From Candidatus Binataceae bacterium (lineage in GTDB: Bacteria; Desulfobacterota; Binatia; Binatales; Binataceae), in NCBI GenBank assembly GCA_035650475.1, contig DASRHP010000012.1, positions 918,059 through 982,058 on the forward strand: DNA of 64,000 bases, in the 5' to 3' direction. The translations under genes and the position numbers were made by a program. The notes beneath the pieces are model-generated. The model ran no database searches. It saw nothing but the letters and a program-made list of their open reading frames with translations, and was not told the origin of the DNA. Below, one piece after another: positions 55,813 to 64,000 of the stretch (positions are counted from its first letter, which is position 1; every line of letters starts with the position of its first letter).

Positions 55813-56169
55813 TCAGACGACGCGGGACGGCGGCGCGCGGGTCGGCGCCGAAGTGCGGTCGGGAACCACCGCGCGCTCCGGCGCCGCCGTCGCCAGCGCA
55901 CTCAGCGCCGGCTGAGGCCGCGCCAGCGACGGCGTAGCGGCGGGATTGGCCGGGAAGTGAACTGCGAGCAGGCAGAGCGCGCACACCCCGGCGTCGACGT
56001 TGACGACCGGCGCGAGACTCGCGCGCGCGGAGGCAAGCTGTGGATGGTAATGGGCGGCCGCGGCGGTCTGCGCAAAGAGCAGAAGCGCTGCGGCGATCAA
56101 CGCCAGGCGCCTGAGGCTCCGCGCGCTGATGCAGCGCCGCAGTCTTGCCGTATATGCGGCGTCTCCCAT
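55813..56169 (-). CDS. Small exported H-x-H / C-x-x-C protein
   Basis: This 118-residue protein has a strong hydrophobic signal after an Arg-rich start, then H-Y-H-P just after the predicted cleavage, and C-A-L-C-L-L-A-V-H about 25 residues later; the rest is Ala/Pro-rich. The pattern resembles DUF2946-like proteins near metal-transport genes. It lies 120 bases upstream of the porin on the same strand and may be the first gene of the metal operon. A GTG at 56190 is an alternative start. Confidence 0.65.
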   Translation of the reverse strand: MGDAAYTARLRRCISARSLRRLALIAAALLLFAQTAAAAHYHPQLASARASLAPVVNVDAGVCALCLLAVHFPANPAATPSLARPQPALSALATAAPERAVVPDRTSAPTRAPPSRVV

Positions 56170-56202
56170 GCTCGTAAGGGCAAGGCGCACGAGGCGCGCC
56201 GC

Positions 56203-57402
56203 CTAAATCACGCCTTCCTGCTTGAGACGTTCGACCTCGGCGGCGTCGAAGCCGAGATATTCGGCGAAGACTTCGTTGTTGTGCTGGCCGAGCAGCGGCG
56301 CGCTGCGCACCTCGACGGGCGAGTCTTCGAGCTTGACCGGGCATCCGGGCATCGTGAACTCGCCGCGCACCGGATGCTGAATCGTCGCGATCATTCCGCG
56401 CTCGCGCAGATGCGGGTCGTTGAGCAGTTCGACGCTGTCGAGCACCTTGCCGCACGGGACGCCGGCTTCGCCCAGGATGCGCATCACCTCATGCTTGGTA
56501 TGCTGGCTGGTCCAGGCGGTGATCGCTTCGTTGATTTCGTCGACGTGATGGCCGCGCGAGCGGCGGTCCTTGAAGCGCTCGTCGGTTATCATGTCCTCGC
56601 GGCCCATCGCCCGGCACAGCGCGCTCCACATTTCGGGCGTGGTGCACAGGATATAGACGTAGTCGTTGTCGCCGCCGGGCGCGCATTTGAAGACGTCGCC
56701 GGGCGCCCCGCCCGCCAACCGGTTGCCCATCCGCGGCACGGGCTTGTGCGTGATGTACGTGCCCATCATCGGCACCCGGCAGAAGTTGAGGATCGCGTCC
56801 TGCATCGCGACCTCGACCTTCTGGCCCTTGCCCGTGCGCTGGCGCTGGATATAGGCGGCGAGCACGCCGATCGCCGCGTGCATCCCGGTGCCGGTGTCGC
56901 CGATCGTCGGCCCGGGCTTGAGCGGCGGCGAGCCCGCAAAGCCGGTCAGCGCCATCGCGCCGCCCGAGGCCTGCGCGATCATGTCGAAGCTCTTGTACTT
57001 GCTGTACGGGCCGTAGGTGCCGAAGCCTTTGATCGTCAGGTAGATGAGGCGCGGATTGAGCTCGCGCAACCGCTCCCATCCGAAGCCCCAGCTCTCGAGG
57101 GTGCCGAGCGAGAAATTCTCCGAGAGCACGTCGAAGTGCCTGACCAGCTCGGCGAAGATCCGCTTGCCGCGCTCGTCCTTGAGGTTGAGCGTGATCGAGC
57201 GCTTGTTGGCGTTGAGCAACATGAAGTAGTGCGAATCGACGCCGGGCTTCTCGGTCAGCTGCCAGCGCCCCTGCTCGCCGGTCTTGGGAGTTTCGACCTT
57301 GACCACGTCGGCGCCGAGCCACGCCAGCATCTCGGTGCACGAGGTGCCGGCTTCGAACTGCGTCAGATCGAGGACCCTCACGCCTGCCAACGCCTTGTCC
57401 AT
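56203..57402 (-). CDS. CaiB/BaiF-family (class III) CoA transferase
   Basis: This 399-residue enzyme moves CoA between acyl-CoA and a free acid. It opens with L-x-G-V-R-V-L-D-L-T, contains K-V-E-T-P, N-K-R-S-I, and the catalytic Asp in I-G-D-T-G-T-G. The formyl-CoA transferase branch is the nearest type, but substrates vary widely. It is separated by 12-33 bases from the downstream small exported protein, so it may lie in the same transcript, although its function is metabolic. Confidence 0.92.
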   Translation of the reverse strand: MDKALAGVRVLDLTQFEAGTSCTEMLAWLGADVVKVETPKTGEQGRWQLTEKPGVDSHYFMLLNANKRSITLNLKDERGKRIFAELVRHFDVLSENFSLGTLESWGFGWERLRELNPRLIYLTIKGFGTYGPYSKYKSFDMIAQASGGAMALTGFAGSPPLKPGPTIGDTGTGMHAAIGVLAAYIQRQRTGKGQKVEVAMQDAILNFCRVPMMGTYITHKPVPRMGNRLAGGAPGDVFKCAPGGDNDYVYILCTTPEMWSALCRAMGREDMITDERFKDRRSRGHHVDEINEAITAWTSQHTKHEVMRILGEAGVPCGKVLDSVELLNDPHLRERGMIATIQHPVRGEFTMPGCPVKLEDSPVEVRSAPLLGQHNNEVFAEYLGFDAAEVERLKQEGVI

Positions 57403-57585
57403 CGGAGCCCTCCTGCCCGGACGGTCCCCGCACTTCGCCGGCGCGCGCGCTTGGGCGGCAGCGCGGGGAGCTCTGGAGTTTAGATTGGTTGTACCGCCTC
57501 AAGCGCGCCGCGGCAAGTTGGCGAGCCGCTCCCTTCTCGCCTCGGTCGCGCGGCCTCTGATAAAAGTGGGGCAAGTGAGCGCACC

Positions 57586-58731
57586 GTGCGTGCGCCGTTC
57601 ACAAAACTGATGTCGATCGCAGCCACGAGTCTCGCCCGCATCCGCGACGAACTCAACCAGACCTTCCTCGAACGGACTGACCTCGTTGACGGCGCGCTGT
57701 GCGCGCTGCTCTCGGCCAATCACGTGCTGATCATCGGGCCGCCCGGGACGGCCAAGTCGATGCTCGCCGACGAGCTTTGCCGGCGGATCGAGGGCGCCAA
57801 CTATTTCCAATGGCTGCTCACCCGCTTCAGCACACCCGAGGAGATCTTCGGCGCGGTGAGCTTAAGCGGGCTCGAGCAGGATGACTACCGACGGGTGACC
57901 ACGAACAAGCTGCCCGAGGCGCATATCGCCTTCCTCGACGAAATCTTCAAGGCCAATTCGTCGATCCTCAACGCGCTGCTCACGATTATCAACGAGCGCT
58001 TCTTCCACAACGGGCGCGCGCGTGTGCGCGTGCCGCTGATTACGATGTTCGGGGCATCCAACGAGCTGCCCGACGAGGAGGAGCTCACGGCGCTCTACGA
58101 CCGCTTCATGCTGCGCTTCACGGTCGATTACATCGCCGAGGATTTCCGCTTCCTCAAGATGCTGGAAGGCGCACGGCCGCCCAGCCGCACCACCCTGAGC
58201 TTCGCCGAGCTCGACGAGCTGCGCGCCGCCGCGCGCGCGGTGGAAGTCGCGCGCGGCGTGCTCTCGGCAATCGCCGAACTGCGCCGCGAGCTTGGACGCC
58301 GGCAGATCGTCGTCTCCGACCGCCGCTGGCACAACTCGCTCGACATCTTGCGCGCGCACGCCCTGCTCTCTGGCCGCACTGCGGCCGCCGAGGACGATCT
58401 CGCCTTCCTCGAGCACGTGCTATGGAAGGACCCTGAGGAGCATCCTAAGGTCCGCGACGCGATCCATCGCCTGATCAAGGGCTACGAGGAGCAGGCGCGC
58501 GAGCTTCTTATCCAGAGCCAGGAGCTGCGCGAATACGCCGAGCGCGGATGGGAGAGCGAGGAGATGCGCAATCGCGCGCTGGTCGAGGCCCACACCAAGA
58601 TCGCCAACATCCTGGTGCGGCTAGACAACCTCGTGCGCGAGGCCGTCCAGAGCGGCGCCGCCGTCGCAGGCATCGAGTCGATGCGCTCGCAGGTCAGGGA
58701 GATCCAGCAGGCGATGCTGCGCCGGATGTAG
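57586..58731 (+). CDS. MoxR-type AAA+ ATPase, RavA-like
   Basis: This 381-residue ATPase has Walker A G-P-P-G-T-A-K-S, Walker B F-L-D-E-I-F-K, sensor 1 G-A-S-N-E-L-P and arginine finger in Y-D-R-F. A helical lid and a C-terminal coiled region follow. The close match is the RavA branch, which normally pairs with the von Willebrand protein ViaA. No such partner lies nearby; recO follows 30 bases later. The start is GTG at 57586, with ATG at 57610 as alternative. Confidence 0.9.
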   Translation: MRAPFTKLMSIAATSLARIRDELNQTFLERTDLVDGALCALLSANHVLIIGPPGTAKSMLADELCRRIEGANYFQWLLTRFSTPEEIFGAVSLSGLEQDDYRRVTTNKLPEAHIAFLDEIFKANSSILNALLTIINERFFHNGRARVRVPLITMFGASNELPDEEELTALYDRFMLRFTVDYIAEDFRFLKMLEGARPPSRTTLSFAELDELRAAARAVEVARGVLSAIAELRRELGRRQIVVSDRRWHNSLDILRAHALLSGRTAAAEDDLAFLEHVLWKDPEEHPKVRDAIHRLIKGYEEQARELLIQSQELREYAERGWESEEMRNRALVEAHTKIANILVRLDNLVREAVQSGAAVAGIESMRSQVREIQQAMLRRM

Positions 58732-58761
58732 TCCGCGCGGCACGCCGCGACGCGCTCGCCG

Positions 58762-59523
58762 ATGCCCGCCGAAGAATCCACCGCCGCGCTCGTGCTCCGC
58801 ACGCGCGACTACATGGAGTCCGACCGTATCGTGACCCTGCTCACCGAGCGTGCGGGCAAACTCGGCGGCATCGCCAAGGGTGCCAAGTCCTCGCGCCGGC
58901 GCTTCGAGCGGCGGCTGGAGCCTTTCTCGCACGTGATGCTGTATTTTCGCCGCCGCCCGCACGGCCAGCTGGTCTTCATCACGCGCGCCGAGGCGGGCGA
59001 CCTCGCGCAGTACAATCTCGACGGCGACCTCGGCCGCTTCGCGCTCGGTTCCTACATGCTGGAGCTCGCCGACGCGCTCGCCTCCGAAGAGGCCGACGCG
59101 GCCGGCGCCTACCGCCTGCTTGCCGGAGCGCTCGGCGCGCTCAGCGCGGGTGCGGCGGGTGCGGCGCTGCGCCAGGCCTACGAGCTGCGGCTGCTCGGAT
59201 GGGCCGGCTTCGGACTGGACTTCGAGCGTTGCCGCATCTGCGGGGCGGACCAGGCCGGCGCGCCGGCGGTGTACTTCATCGTCGACCGCGGCGGGATCGT
59301 GTGCGTGCGCTGCCGCGAAGTGACGCCTGAGGGTGGAATCCGGCTCGGCGCCGCGAGTGCGTCCGCGCTCGCGCATCTCGCACGCATTCCTGTCGGCGAC
59401 GCGGCCGGGGCGCAGGCGGCTGGCCCCGACGGCGCGCTTGCGCTCGCCCGCTTCATCGCGTCGGTCGTCGATCGCAGGCTCAAGTCGGTGGAGTTCCTCG
59501 ACTCGATAGTGGCGCCGCGCTGA
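58762..59523 (+). CDS. recO: DNA repair protein RecO
   Basis: RecO helps load RecA at gaps together with RecF and RecR. The 253-residue protein has the OB-fold start (V-L-R-T-R-D-Y-x-E-S-D-R-I-V-T-L-L-T, K-L-G-G-I-A-K-G-A), a helical middle and a zinc finger with C-R-I-C and C-V-R-C. Length is standard. It is 30 bases downstream of the RavA-like gene and convergent with the regulator gene. Confidence 0.93.
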   Translation: MPAEESTAALVLRTRDYMESDRIVTLLTERAGKLGGIAKGAKSSRRRFERRLEPFSHVMLYFRRRPHGQLVFITRAEAGDLAQYNLDGDLGRFALGSYMLELADALASEEADAAGAYRLLAGALGALSAGAAGAALRQAYELRLLGWAGFGLDFERCRICGADQAGAPAVYFIVDRGGIVCVRCREVTPEGGIRLGAASASALAHLARIPVGDAAGAQAAGPDGALALARFIASVVDRRLKSVEFLDSIVAPR

Positions 59524-59563
59524 AGGCGCGCGCGCCGCGGCGCAAAGCGGGTTGCCGCGGCGG

Positions 59564-60739
59564 TCAGTTGAGCCGGGCGATCACCTGCCCGGTTGAGCTC
59601 GTATCGTAGCCGCTGAGCGCGGCCAGCTCGCGCGCGAAGCGCGACGAGTTGAGCGCTTCGAGCATCGCACGCACCGGCGCCGACTGCAGATCACGCTCCA
59701 GGACCACCAGATCGTAGCGCTCTTCGCAAATCGGAACGAAGTCGAGATTCCATGCCGCGGCCGCCACTCGCAAAGTGGGGCCGGTGTCGGCCTCGCCCGC
59801 GGCGATTGCGGCGGCCACTTCGAGATGGCCGCTAAACTCGCGCGCGTAGCCCGCAATTCGGCGCGGCGCGATCTTCAACGCCGCCAGCGTCCGGTCCAAC
59901 ATCAGCCGGGCGCCCGAGCCAGGCTCCCGGTTGGCCAGCCGCACGCCGGGCCGCGCGAGATCCGCGACTGAGCGGATTGCCAGCGGATTGCCGTGCCGCA
60001 CGCCGAGTCCGAGCTCCCACCGCGCGAAATTCACCATCAAGGCGTGCCGCCGCCCCAGCGCCTCGCGCACGGCGCCAACGCTGGACTCGCCGCGAGCGGG
60101 CGCGGAGGCCCGCCCCGCCGAGGACTCGCCTCGATCTCCCAGATGGACGCCGGCGGCGTGGACGCGGCCTTCGAGCAGCGCGGCGAGCGCCGCGCGGCTG
60201 GAGCGCGCAATCGGCGCGAGCGCGGCGGCGGAACGCTGGCGTCCGAGCCAGTCGGCAAGGACCGTGACCGCCGGATCGCATCCCGCGACCAGCAGCGTCG
60301 TTTCGATTTCTTCCGGCGTGCGAAACGCGGCTACGCGGGCGCGCCGTCCGTGCACGGCTTCAAGCACGCCGGGCGCCGGTGCCAGACGCAAGGCGGGCGA
60401 CGGCTGGGGCTGCGCGACCAGCCGTCCGCCGACGCGTCCGAGCGCAACCGCGCCGTGCGGCCTCGCGCCCGCCTCCGCTCGCTCGTCGCCGATCCAGGCG
60501 GCTTCCAGGTGGGTCTGCGAGTCGGACGCACCGAAGAGCGCCTCGACGCTTTCGCCGAGTTCGCGCGCGAGGGCGAGCGCCACCCCGACGCCCGGCTGGT
60601 AGGCCCCAGATTCGATCGCGCTCAGCGCCTGGCGCGAGATTCCGGCGCGGCGGGCAAGCTCGCTCTGACCGAGGCCGCGAGCGATGCGCGCCCGCCGCAG
60701 CGCCGACTTTGATTCTGCCTGCGCCAGTTTACTTGTCAT
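59564..60739 (-). CDS. XRE regulator fused to a periplasmic-binding-protein-like domain
   Basis: This 391-residue protein has an N-terminal XRE helix-turn-helix (about 14-65; R-R-A-R-I-A-R-G-L-G-Q-S-E-L-A, R-Q-A-L-S-A-I-E). A middle region follows, then a C-terminal PBP-like (PF12727-type) domain about 220 residues long with N-R-E-P-G-S-G-A-R and a D-T-G-P-T segment. Such fusions sense small ligands, molybdate among them. The ATG follows AGGA. It is divergent from an outer-membrane barrel gene, with start codons only 21 bases apart. Confidence 0.88.
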   Translation of the reverse strand: MTSKLAQAESKSALRRARIARGLGQSELARRAGISRQALSAIESGAYQPGVGVALALARELGESVEALFGASDSQTHLEAAWIGDERAEAGARPHGAVALGRVGGRLVAQPQPSPALRLAPAPGVLEAVHGRRARVAAFRTPEEIETTLLVAGCDPAVTVLADWLGRQRSAAALAPIARSSRAALAALLEGRVHAAGVHLGDRGESSAGRASAPARGESSVGAVREALGRRHALMVNFARWELGLGVRHGNPLAIRSVADLARPGVRLANREPGSGARLMLDRTLAALKIAPRRIAGYAREFSGHLEVAAAIAAGEADTGPTLRVAAAAWNLDFVPICEERYDLVVLERDLQSAPVRAMLEALNSSRFARELAALSGYDTSSTGQVIARLN

Positions 60740-60760
60740 TTGTCCTGAATATTGGCATAG

Positions 60761-61729
60761 ATGACGCCTGCTATGGAAGTTCGAAATTCGTCCCGACCAA
60801 ATCTCATCGCGTGTCTGGTTGCCACGGCCGTCGCAGTAATCGTGCTCTCGGCATCGCGGGCCGCTGCGCAGAGCCCATCGAGCCCGCCGGCGCTTTCTGC
60901 GGAACCGTCGCTGTTCGCGCCGGTCGCGGAGTACTTCGCCGACTGGATGCCGCGCGCCACACGCATTCAGTCTGAACAGCCGCACTGGATTACGCCGCTG
61001 GTCACGGTCACGCCGCGGCTCGAACAGGAGTACCGCTACGATCAGTTATGGCAGGCGCAGGCGCACGGCGCGGCGCTCGATAACTTCGGCGCGAGCAAAG
61101 GGCTCGAATTGATCCCGTGGTACAACGTCGAGGTCATCCTCGGCGTTCCCGGATGGATCGCGCACAACGGCTCCATCCCGCATCCCAAGGCAAAGAAGAA
61201 CGGCAAGCGACCGGTCGCGCCGCCCATCGACGGCTGGGCTGACGAAACCTTTCTCGTGAAGTACCGCATCCTGTCCGCCAATGAGGACAGCGGCAATTAC
61301 CTCCTGACCGCCTTCATGGGTTTCAGCGCTCCGACCGGTGCCGACGGCAATAGCGCGCGCCATGCGGTCTTCACTCCGGCGATCGCGTTCGGCAAAGGAT
61401 GGGGCGCCTTCGACTTCCAGAGCACGCTGGGGGTTGCGATTCCCAACGGCGGGATGGAGCGGCTGTCGATGCCGCTGAGCTACAACACCGCCTTCCAGTA
61501 CCACGTGCTCACGTATTTCTGGCCGGAACTGGAGGTCAACTACACCTGGTTCACCCGCGGCGAGAACGCGGGCAAGAACCAGGTTTTTCTGACGCCCGGA
61601 CTCGTCGTCGGACGCATCCCGGTCCGCGAGCGGCTCGGCCTGACTTTCGGAGCCGGCTACCAGGTCGCCGTCACGCACCATCCGGCGTACAACCACGCCG
61701 TCGTTTTTTCCGGGCGCATTCCGTTCTGA
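60761..61729 (+). CDS. Outer-membrane barrel protein (PF13557-like), function unknown
   Basis: This 322-residue protein has a signal peptide (cleavage after A-A-A-Q) and a barrel-like mature part with alternating aromatic strands ending in a terminal Phe (G-R-I-P-F), the outer-membrane assembly signal. It resembles the phenol MetA-pathway/transporter barrel family. Divergence from a ligand-sensing regulator suggests it is that regulator's target and a channel for the sensed compound. ATG at 60761; a second ATG lies four codons on. Confidence 0.82.
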   Translation: MTPAMEVRNSSRPNLIACLVATAVAVIVLSASRAAAQSPSSPPALSAEPSLFAPVAEYFADWMPRATRIQSEQPHWITPLVTVTPRLEQEYRYDQLWQAQAHGAALDNFGASKGLELIPWYNVEVILGVPGWIAHNGSIPHPKAKKNGKRPVAPPIDGWADETFLVKYRILSANEDSGNYLLTAFMGFSAPTGADGNSARHAVFTPAIAFGKGWGAFDFQSTLGVAIPNGGMERLSMPLSYNTAFQYHVLTYFWPELEVNYTWFTRGENAGKNQVFLTPGLVVGRIPVRERLGLTFGAGYQVAVTHHPAYNHAVVFSGRIPF

Positions 61730-62023
61730 CCGCGCGCGAGCGATTGATGCTTCGGCAAATCTGCAATTTCGTGCATCAGGCTTGCGGCGGGCACGGCCCT
61801 CAGGGCGCTCGCCGTGGCGGCGCTGGCGGTGCTGGCAGAGGACTTCGTGCCAGTTGGAATTGATTTCGGACGCATGCGCCGATGTCGGTGTGTAGAGCCC
61901 CGAGAAATGCGGCCTGCGCGCCTATTCCCAGCCCTATGGCGTCGACCCGCGCCACCGGATGCCGGCGGCGCTGCGCGCGATGGCCCGTCCGCTCGGCGGC
62001 GACTGACGCGCGGGCCGAAGTTG
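61730..62023. other. Intergenic region with a possible degraded coding remnant
   Basis: These 294 bases separate the barrel gene from the histidine phosphatase. On the plus strand a short open stretch at 61896-62006 ends in a protein-like L-R-A-M-A-R-P-L-G-G-D but has an in-frame TAG at 61893 and no start or ribosome site, so it may be a gene remnant. No terminator with a T-tract was found. Confidence 0.3.
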
Positions 62024-62614
62024 TCAGCTCTCGACCAGATGCGGCTCGACGATCCGCGGATGCAGGAAGCGTCCATCGCTGTGCTCGACGAGCACGATTC
62101 CGCAGTTGGGCGGGACGTGCGCGCTCTCCCAGCAGCCGGTCAGGTGCGCCCAACAGCACAGCATCACGCCGCCATGGCTGACGACGACGAGTTCGCCGTC
62201 AGCGGCGCGCGCCGCCAGCCGCTCGAGCACCGGCGCAACGCGTGCGCGCACGTCCTCGTAGCTCTCGCCGCCCTCGGGGCGCCATAGCCACATCTTCTCG
62301 GTATCGAACGTCGGATCGTCACGCACGGCGTCGTAGGGCTGCCCCCTGAGATAGCCGAAATTGCGCTCGTAGAGGCCGGGCTCGATTTCGGTCGGCAACC
62401 CCAGGGCATCGGCGATGATCCGGCCGGTCTCGCGCGCCCGCGCGTAGGGACTGGTGATTACCAGGCGCGGCCTGAACAGGCGCGCGATATGCCGCGCCGC
62501 CATCGCGGCCTGCTCGCGGCCGAGGTCGGTGAGCGGCGCGTCCGGTGTGGTGGTAAAGCGGCGTTCGCGATTGCCTTCGCTCTCGCCGTGGCGAACCATT
62601 ATCAATTTACCCAT
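62024..62614 (-). CDS. Histidine phosphatase family protein (phosphoglycerate mutase-like)
   Basis: This 196-residue protein has the phospho-His motif V-R-H-G-E-S (His9), the T-S-P-Y-A-R-A-R-E-T segment and the second His in V-V-S-H-G-G. These define the phosphoglycerate mutase/CobC-like branch. The substrate is unknown. It lies 20 bases downstream of the stomatin-like gene, likely the end of that transcript. Confidence 0.9.
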   Translation of the reverse strand: MGKLIMVRHGESEGNRERRFTTTPDAPLTDLGREQAAMAARHIARLFRPRLVITSPYARARETGRIIADALGLPTEIEPGLYERNFGYLRGQPYDAVRDDPTFDTEKMWLWRPEGGESYEDVRARVAPVLERLAARAADGELVVVSHGGVMLCCWAHLTGCWESAHVPPNCGIVLVEHSDGRFLHPRIVEPHLVES

Positions 62615-62634
62615 CGCGAAACGACAGTCCCTGA

Positions 62635-63420
62635 TCAGGGCTTGGCCGTGCCCTCCGCCGCCGCGCCGGCGGCCGCGCGCCGCATTGTGTAGAACGGCTC
62701 GAGCAGATCAAGCGGGATCGGGAACAGCGTGGTCGAGTTGTTCTCGGTTGCGATCTCGGCCAGAGTCTGAAGATAGCGCAACTGAAGCGTGATCGGGCTC
62801 TTGCTCATGATCTCGGCCGCCTCGGCCAGCCGCTGCGCCGCCTGGAACTCGCCCTCGGCGGCGATCACCTTGGCCCGTCGTTCGCGCTCGGCCTCGGCCT
62901 GGCGCGCGATCGCGCGCTGCATGTCCTGCGGCAGGTCGATGTTCTTGAGCTCGACCAGGGTGACCTTGATTCCCCACGGCTCGGTCTGCGCATCGACCAC
63001 CTCCTGGATGCGCGCGTTGAGCTTCTCGCGCTGGGCGAGCAGATCGTCGAGGTCGGTTTGGCCGCCGACCGAGCGCAGCGTGGTCTGTGCAAGCTGCGTG
63101 GTTGCGAACAGGTAGCTTGCGACCTCGGTCACCGCGCGCGACGGATCGAGCACGCGGAAGTAGAGCACGGCGCTGACTTTGACCGTGACGTTGTCGCGCG
63201 TGATTACGTCCTGGGGCGGGATGTCAAGCGTGACCGTGCGCAGATCGACGCGCACCGCGCGCTCGACAATCGGGATGACGAAAATCACGCCCGGACCGCG
63301 GTAAGGCGTCAACCGGCCGAGCCGGAAGACGACCGCACGTTCGTATTCGTTGTACACCCTGATCCCGCTGAGCAGGATGATCACGCCGATTACCACGATC
63401 ACTCCCAACGCTATCCCCAT
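62635..63420 (-). CDS. Stomatin/slipin-like SPFH membrane protein
   Basis: This 261-residue protein has one N-terminal membrane helix and an SPFH/band 7 domain with [24 protein letters not shown] and the coiled helix [10 protein letters not shown]. It is a typical slipin that forms membrane rings with NfeD, whose gene lies 43 bases upstream on the same strand. The ATG at 63420 follows GGGGGG; a longer frame upstream has no family sequence. Confidence 0.93.
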   Translation of the reverse strand: MGIALGVIVVIGVIILLSGIRVYNEYERAVVFRLGRLTPYRGPGVIFVIPIVERAVRVDLRTVTLDIPPQDVITRDNVTVKVSAVLYFRVLDPSRAVTEVASYLFATTQLAQTTLRSVGGQTDLDDLLAQREKLNARIQEVVDAQTEPWGIKVTLVELKNIDLPQDMQRAIARQAEAERERRAKVIAAEGEFQAAQRLAEAAEIMSKSPITLQLRYLQTLAEIATENNSTTLFPIPLDLLEPFYTMRRAAAGAAAEGTAKP

Positions 63421-63463
63421 AGTCGTTTCCCCCCGGCCGCAGTCCGGCCGCGCGCTCCTGCGT

Positions 63464-64000
63464 TCAGTTGCCCGATTCGCTCCCCGGCTCGCGCCGCACT
63501 TCGATTTCAAGGCCGCGCACTGCGGTGACCCGCGCGCGCGTCCCCACGCCGAGCGGCTCGTCGCTCACCGCCCGCCAATGCTCCCCGTGTACGAAGACCC
63601 GCCCGTGGCCGCCGGGCGCAATCGCTTCGCGCACCTCGCCGATTTCGCCGAGGAGGCCCTCGCTGCCAGTCTGCGCATGGCGGCGCCGCTCGCGCAGCAC
63701 GACCCATCCCAGTCCGACGATAATCGCGCTCATCGCGATCGCGGCGCCGGCAATCATCCCGCGGTTGATCCGCAGGTCGGTCTGCGCACTGTCGATCAGC
63801 AGGAGCGAGCCGATCACGAAGGCGGTCACGCCGCCCACGGCGAGCACGCCGTAGCTGGTCACAAACGCTTCCGCGATCAGCAATGCCACCCCCAGCAGCA
63901 GGAGCAAGAGGCCTGCGAGGCTGATCGGCAGAACCTCGAACGAACCGAGCGCCAGCAGCAGGCAGATCGCGCCCGCCACCCCCGGCAGATAGACGCCCGG
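63464..64000 (-). CDS. NfeD-family membrane protein (partial, C-terminal part)
   Basis: The frame continues past the right edge. The visible 178 residues have four hydrophobic helices ([16 protein letters not shown] and others) and a C-terminal OB-fold with [12 protein letters not shown] and G-T-R-A-R-V. The entering sequence (P-G-V-Y-L-P-G) suggests the long NfeD form with an N-terminal ClpP-like serine protease outside the window. NfeD and slipin act together in membrane quality control. Confidence 0.88.
   Translation of the reverse strand, partial: PGVYLPGVAGAICLLLALGSFEVLPISLAGLLLLLLGVALLIAEAFVTSYGVLAVGGVTAFVIGSLLLIDSAQTDLRINRGMIAGAAIAMSAIIVGLGWVVLRERRRHAQTGSEGLLGEIGEVREAIAPGGHGRVFVHGEHWRAVSDEPLGVGTRARVTAVRGLEIEVRREPGSESGN

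Noticed and set aside
55516-57483. Plus-strand open frame of 655 codons
   Set aside because: It is antisense to the porin start, the small exported gene and the CoA transferase, with no domain or ribosome site.

Overview
The window is a gene-dense, very GC-rich stretch of a Gram-negative bacterial chromosome. It carries about 57 protein genes and one tRNA, with almost no spacer above 300 bases and no phage, insertion sequence or CRISPR array. Outer-membrane barrels, a Pal/OmpA-type lipoprotein, a ZnuABC system with its own porin, the valS-nadC-birA and aspS-hisS groupings, and several acyl-CoA and F420-type enzymes suggest an aerobic deltaproteobacterium-like lineage (Desulfobacterota/Binatota-like). 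This placement is inference from gene content; no rRNA is present to test it.

Layout. 1-8.8 kb (minus strand): NtrY-like kinase (cut by the window edge), a DUF2905 membrane protein, an EF-G paralogue, a monofunctional biotin ligase, nadC and valS, preceded by tRNA-Leu(CAG). 9-18.4 kb: two convergent glycosyltransferases, a zinc-ribbon membrane protein, gcvH, alanine dehydrogenase, and an aspS-lipoprotein pair downstream of hisS. 18.6-23 kb: thiolase with its DUF35 partner, an aldo/keto reductase, and a fumarylacetoacetase-like/VOC pair. 23-34 kb: ComEC, an M48 protease with a LysM-like tail, uvrC and uvrB separated by an SDR enzyme, and an MscS channel. 34.4-37.3 kb: three single-gene envelope units, namely a histidine-rich repeat protein, a Pal-like lipoprotein with 21 consecutive prolines, and a secreted protein. 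Clear terminators follow the first and third.

37-48.6 kb: two adjacent acyl-CoA dehydrogenases that look like an intact/degenerate heteromer; a copper module (CsoR with a palindromic operator, CopA, a small secreted protein); an F420-type oxidoreductase; an Omp85-like barrel; a TPP enzyme; a MORN-like lipoprotein. 48.6-56.2 kb: the most cohesive accessory unit, a seven-gene minus-strand run of small H-x-H/C-x-x-C protein, coiled-coil porin, ZnuA, ZnuC, ZnuB, TldD and TldE. It couples metal import to a zinc-dependent peptidase pair. 56.2-64 kb: a CaiB-type CoA transferase, a RavA/MoxR ATPase with recO, an XRE plus binding-protein-like regulator divergent from an outer-membrane barrel with only 21 bases between start codons, a histidine phosphatase, and a stomatin/NfeD pair cut by the right edge.

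The best leads for new biology are the zinc-import/TldDE operon, the 23-residue HP/NP repeat protein, a perfect 22-bp hairpin inside a reading frame, and a small family of degenerate intergenic repeats. All functions are read from motifs and context; no database search was possible.
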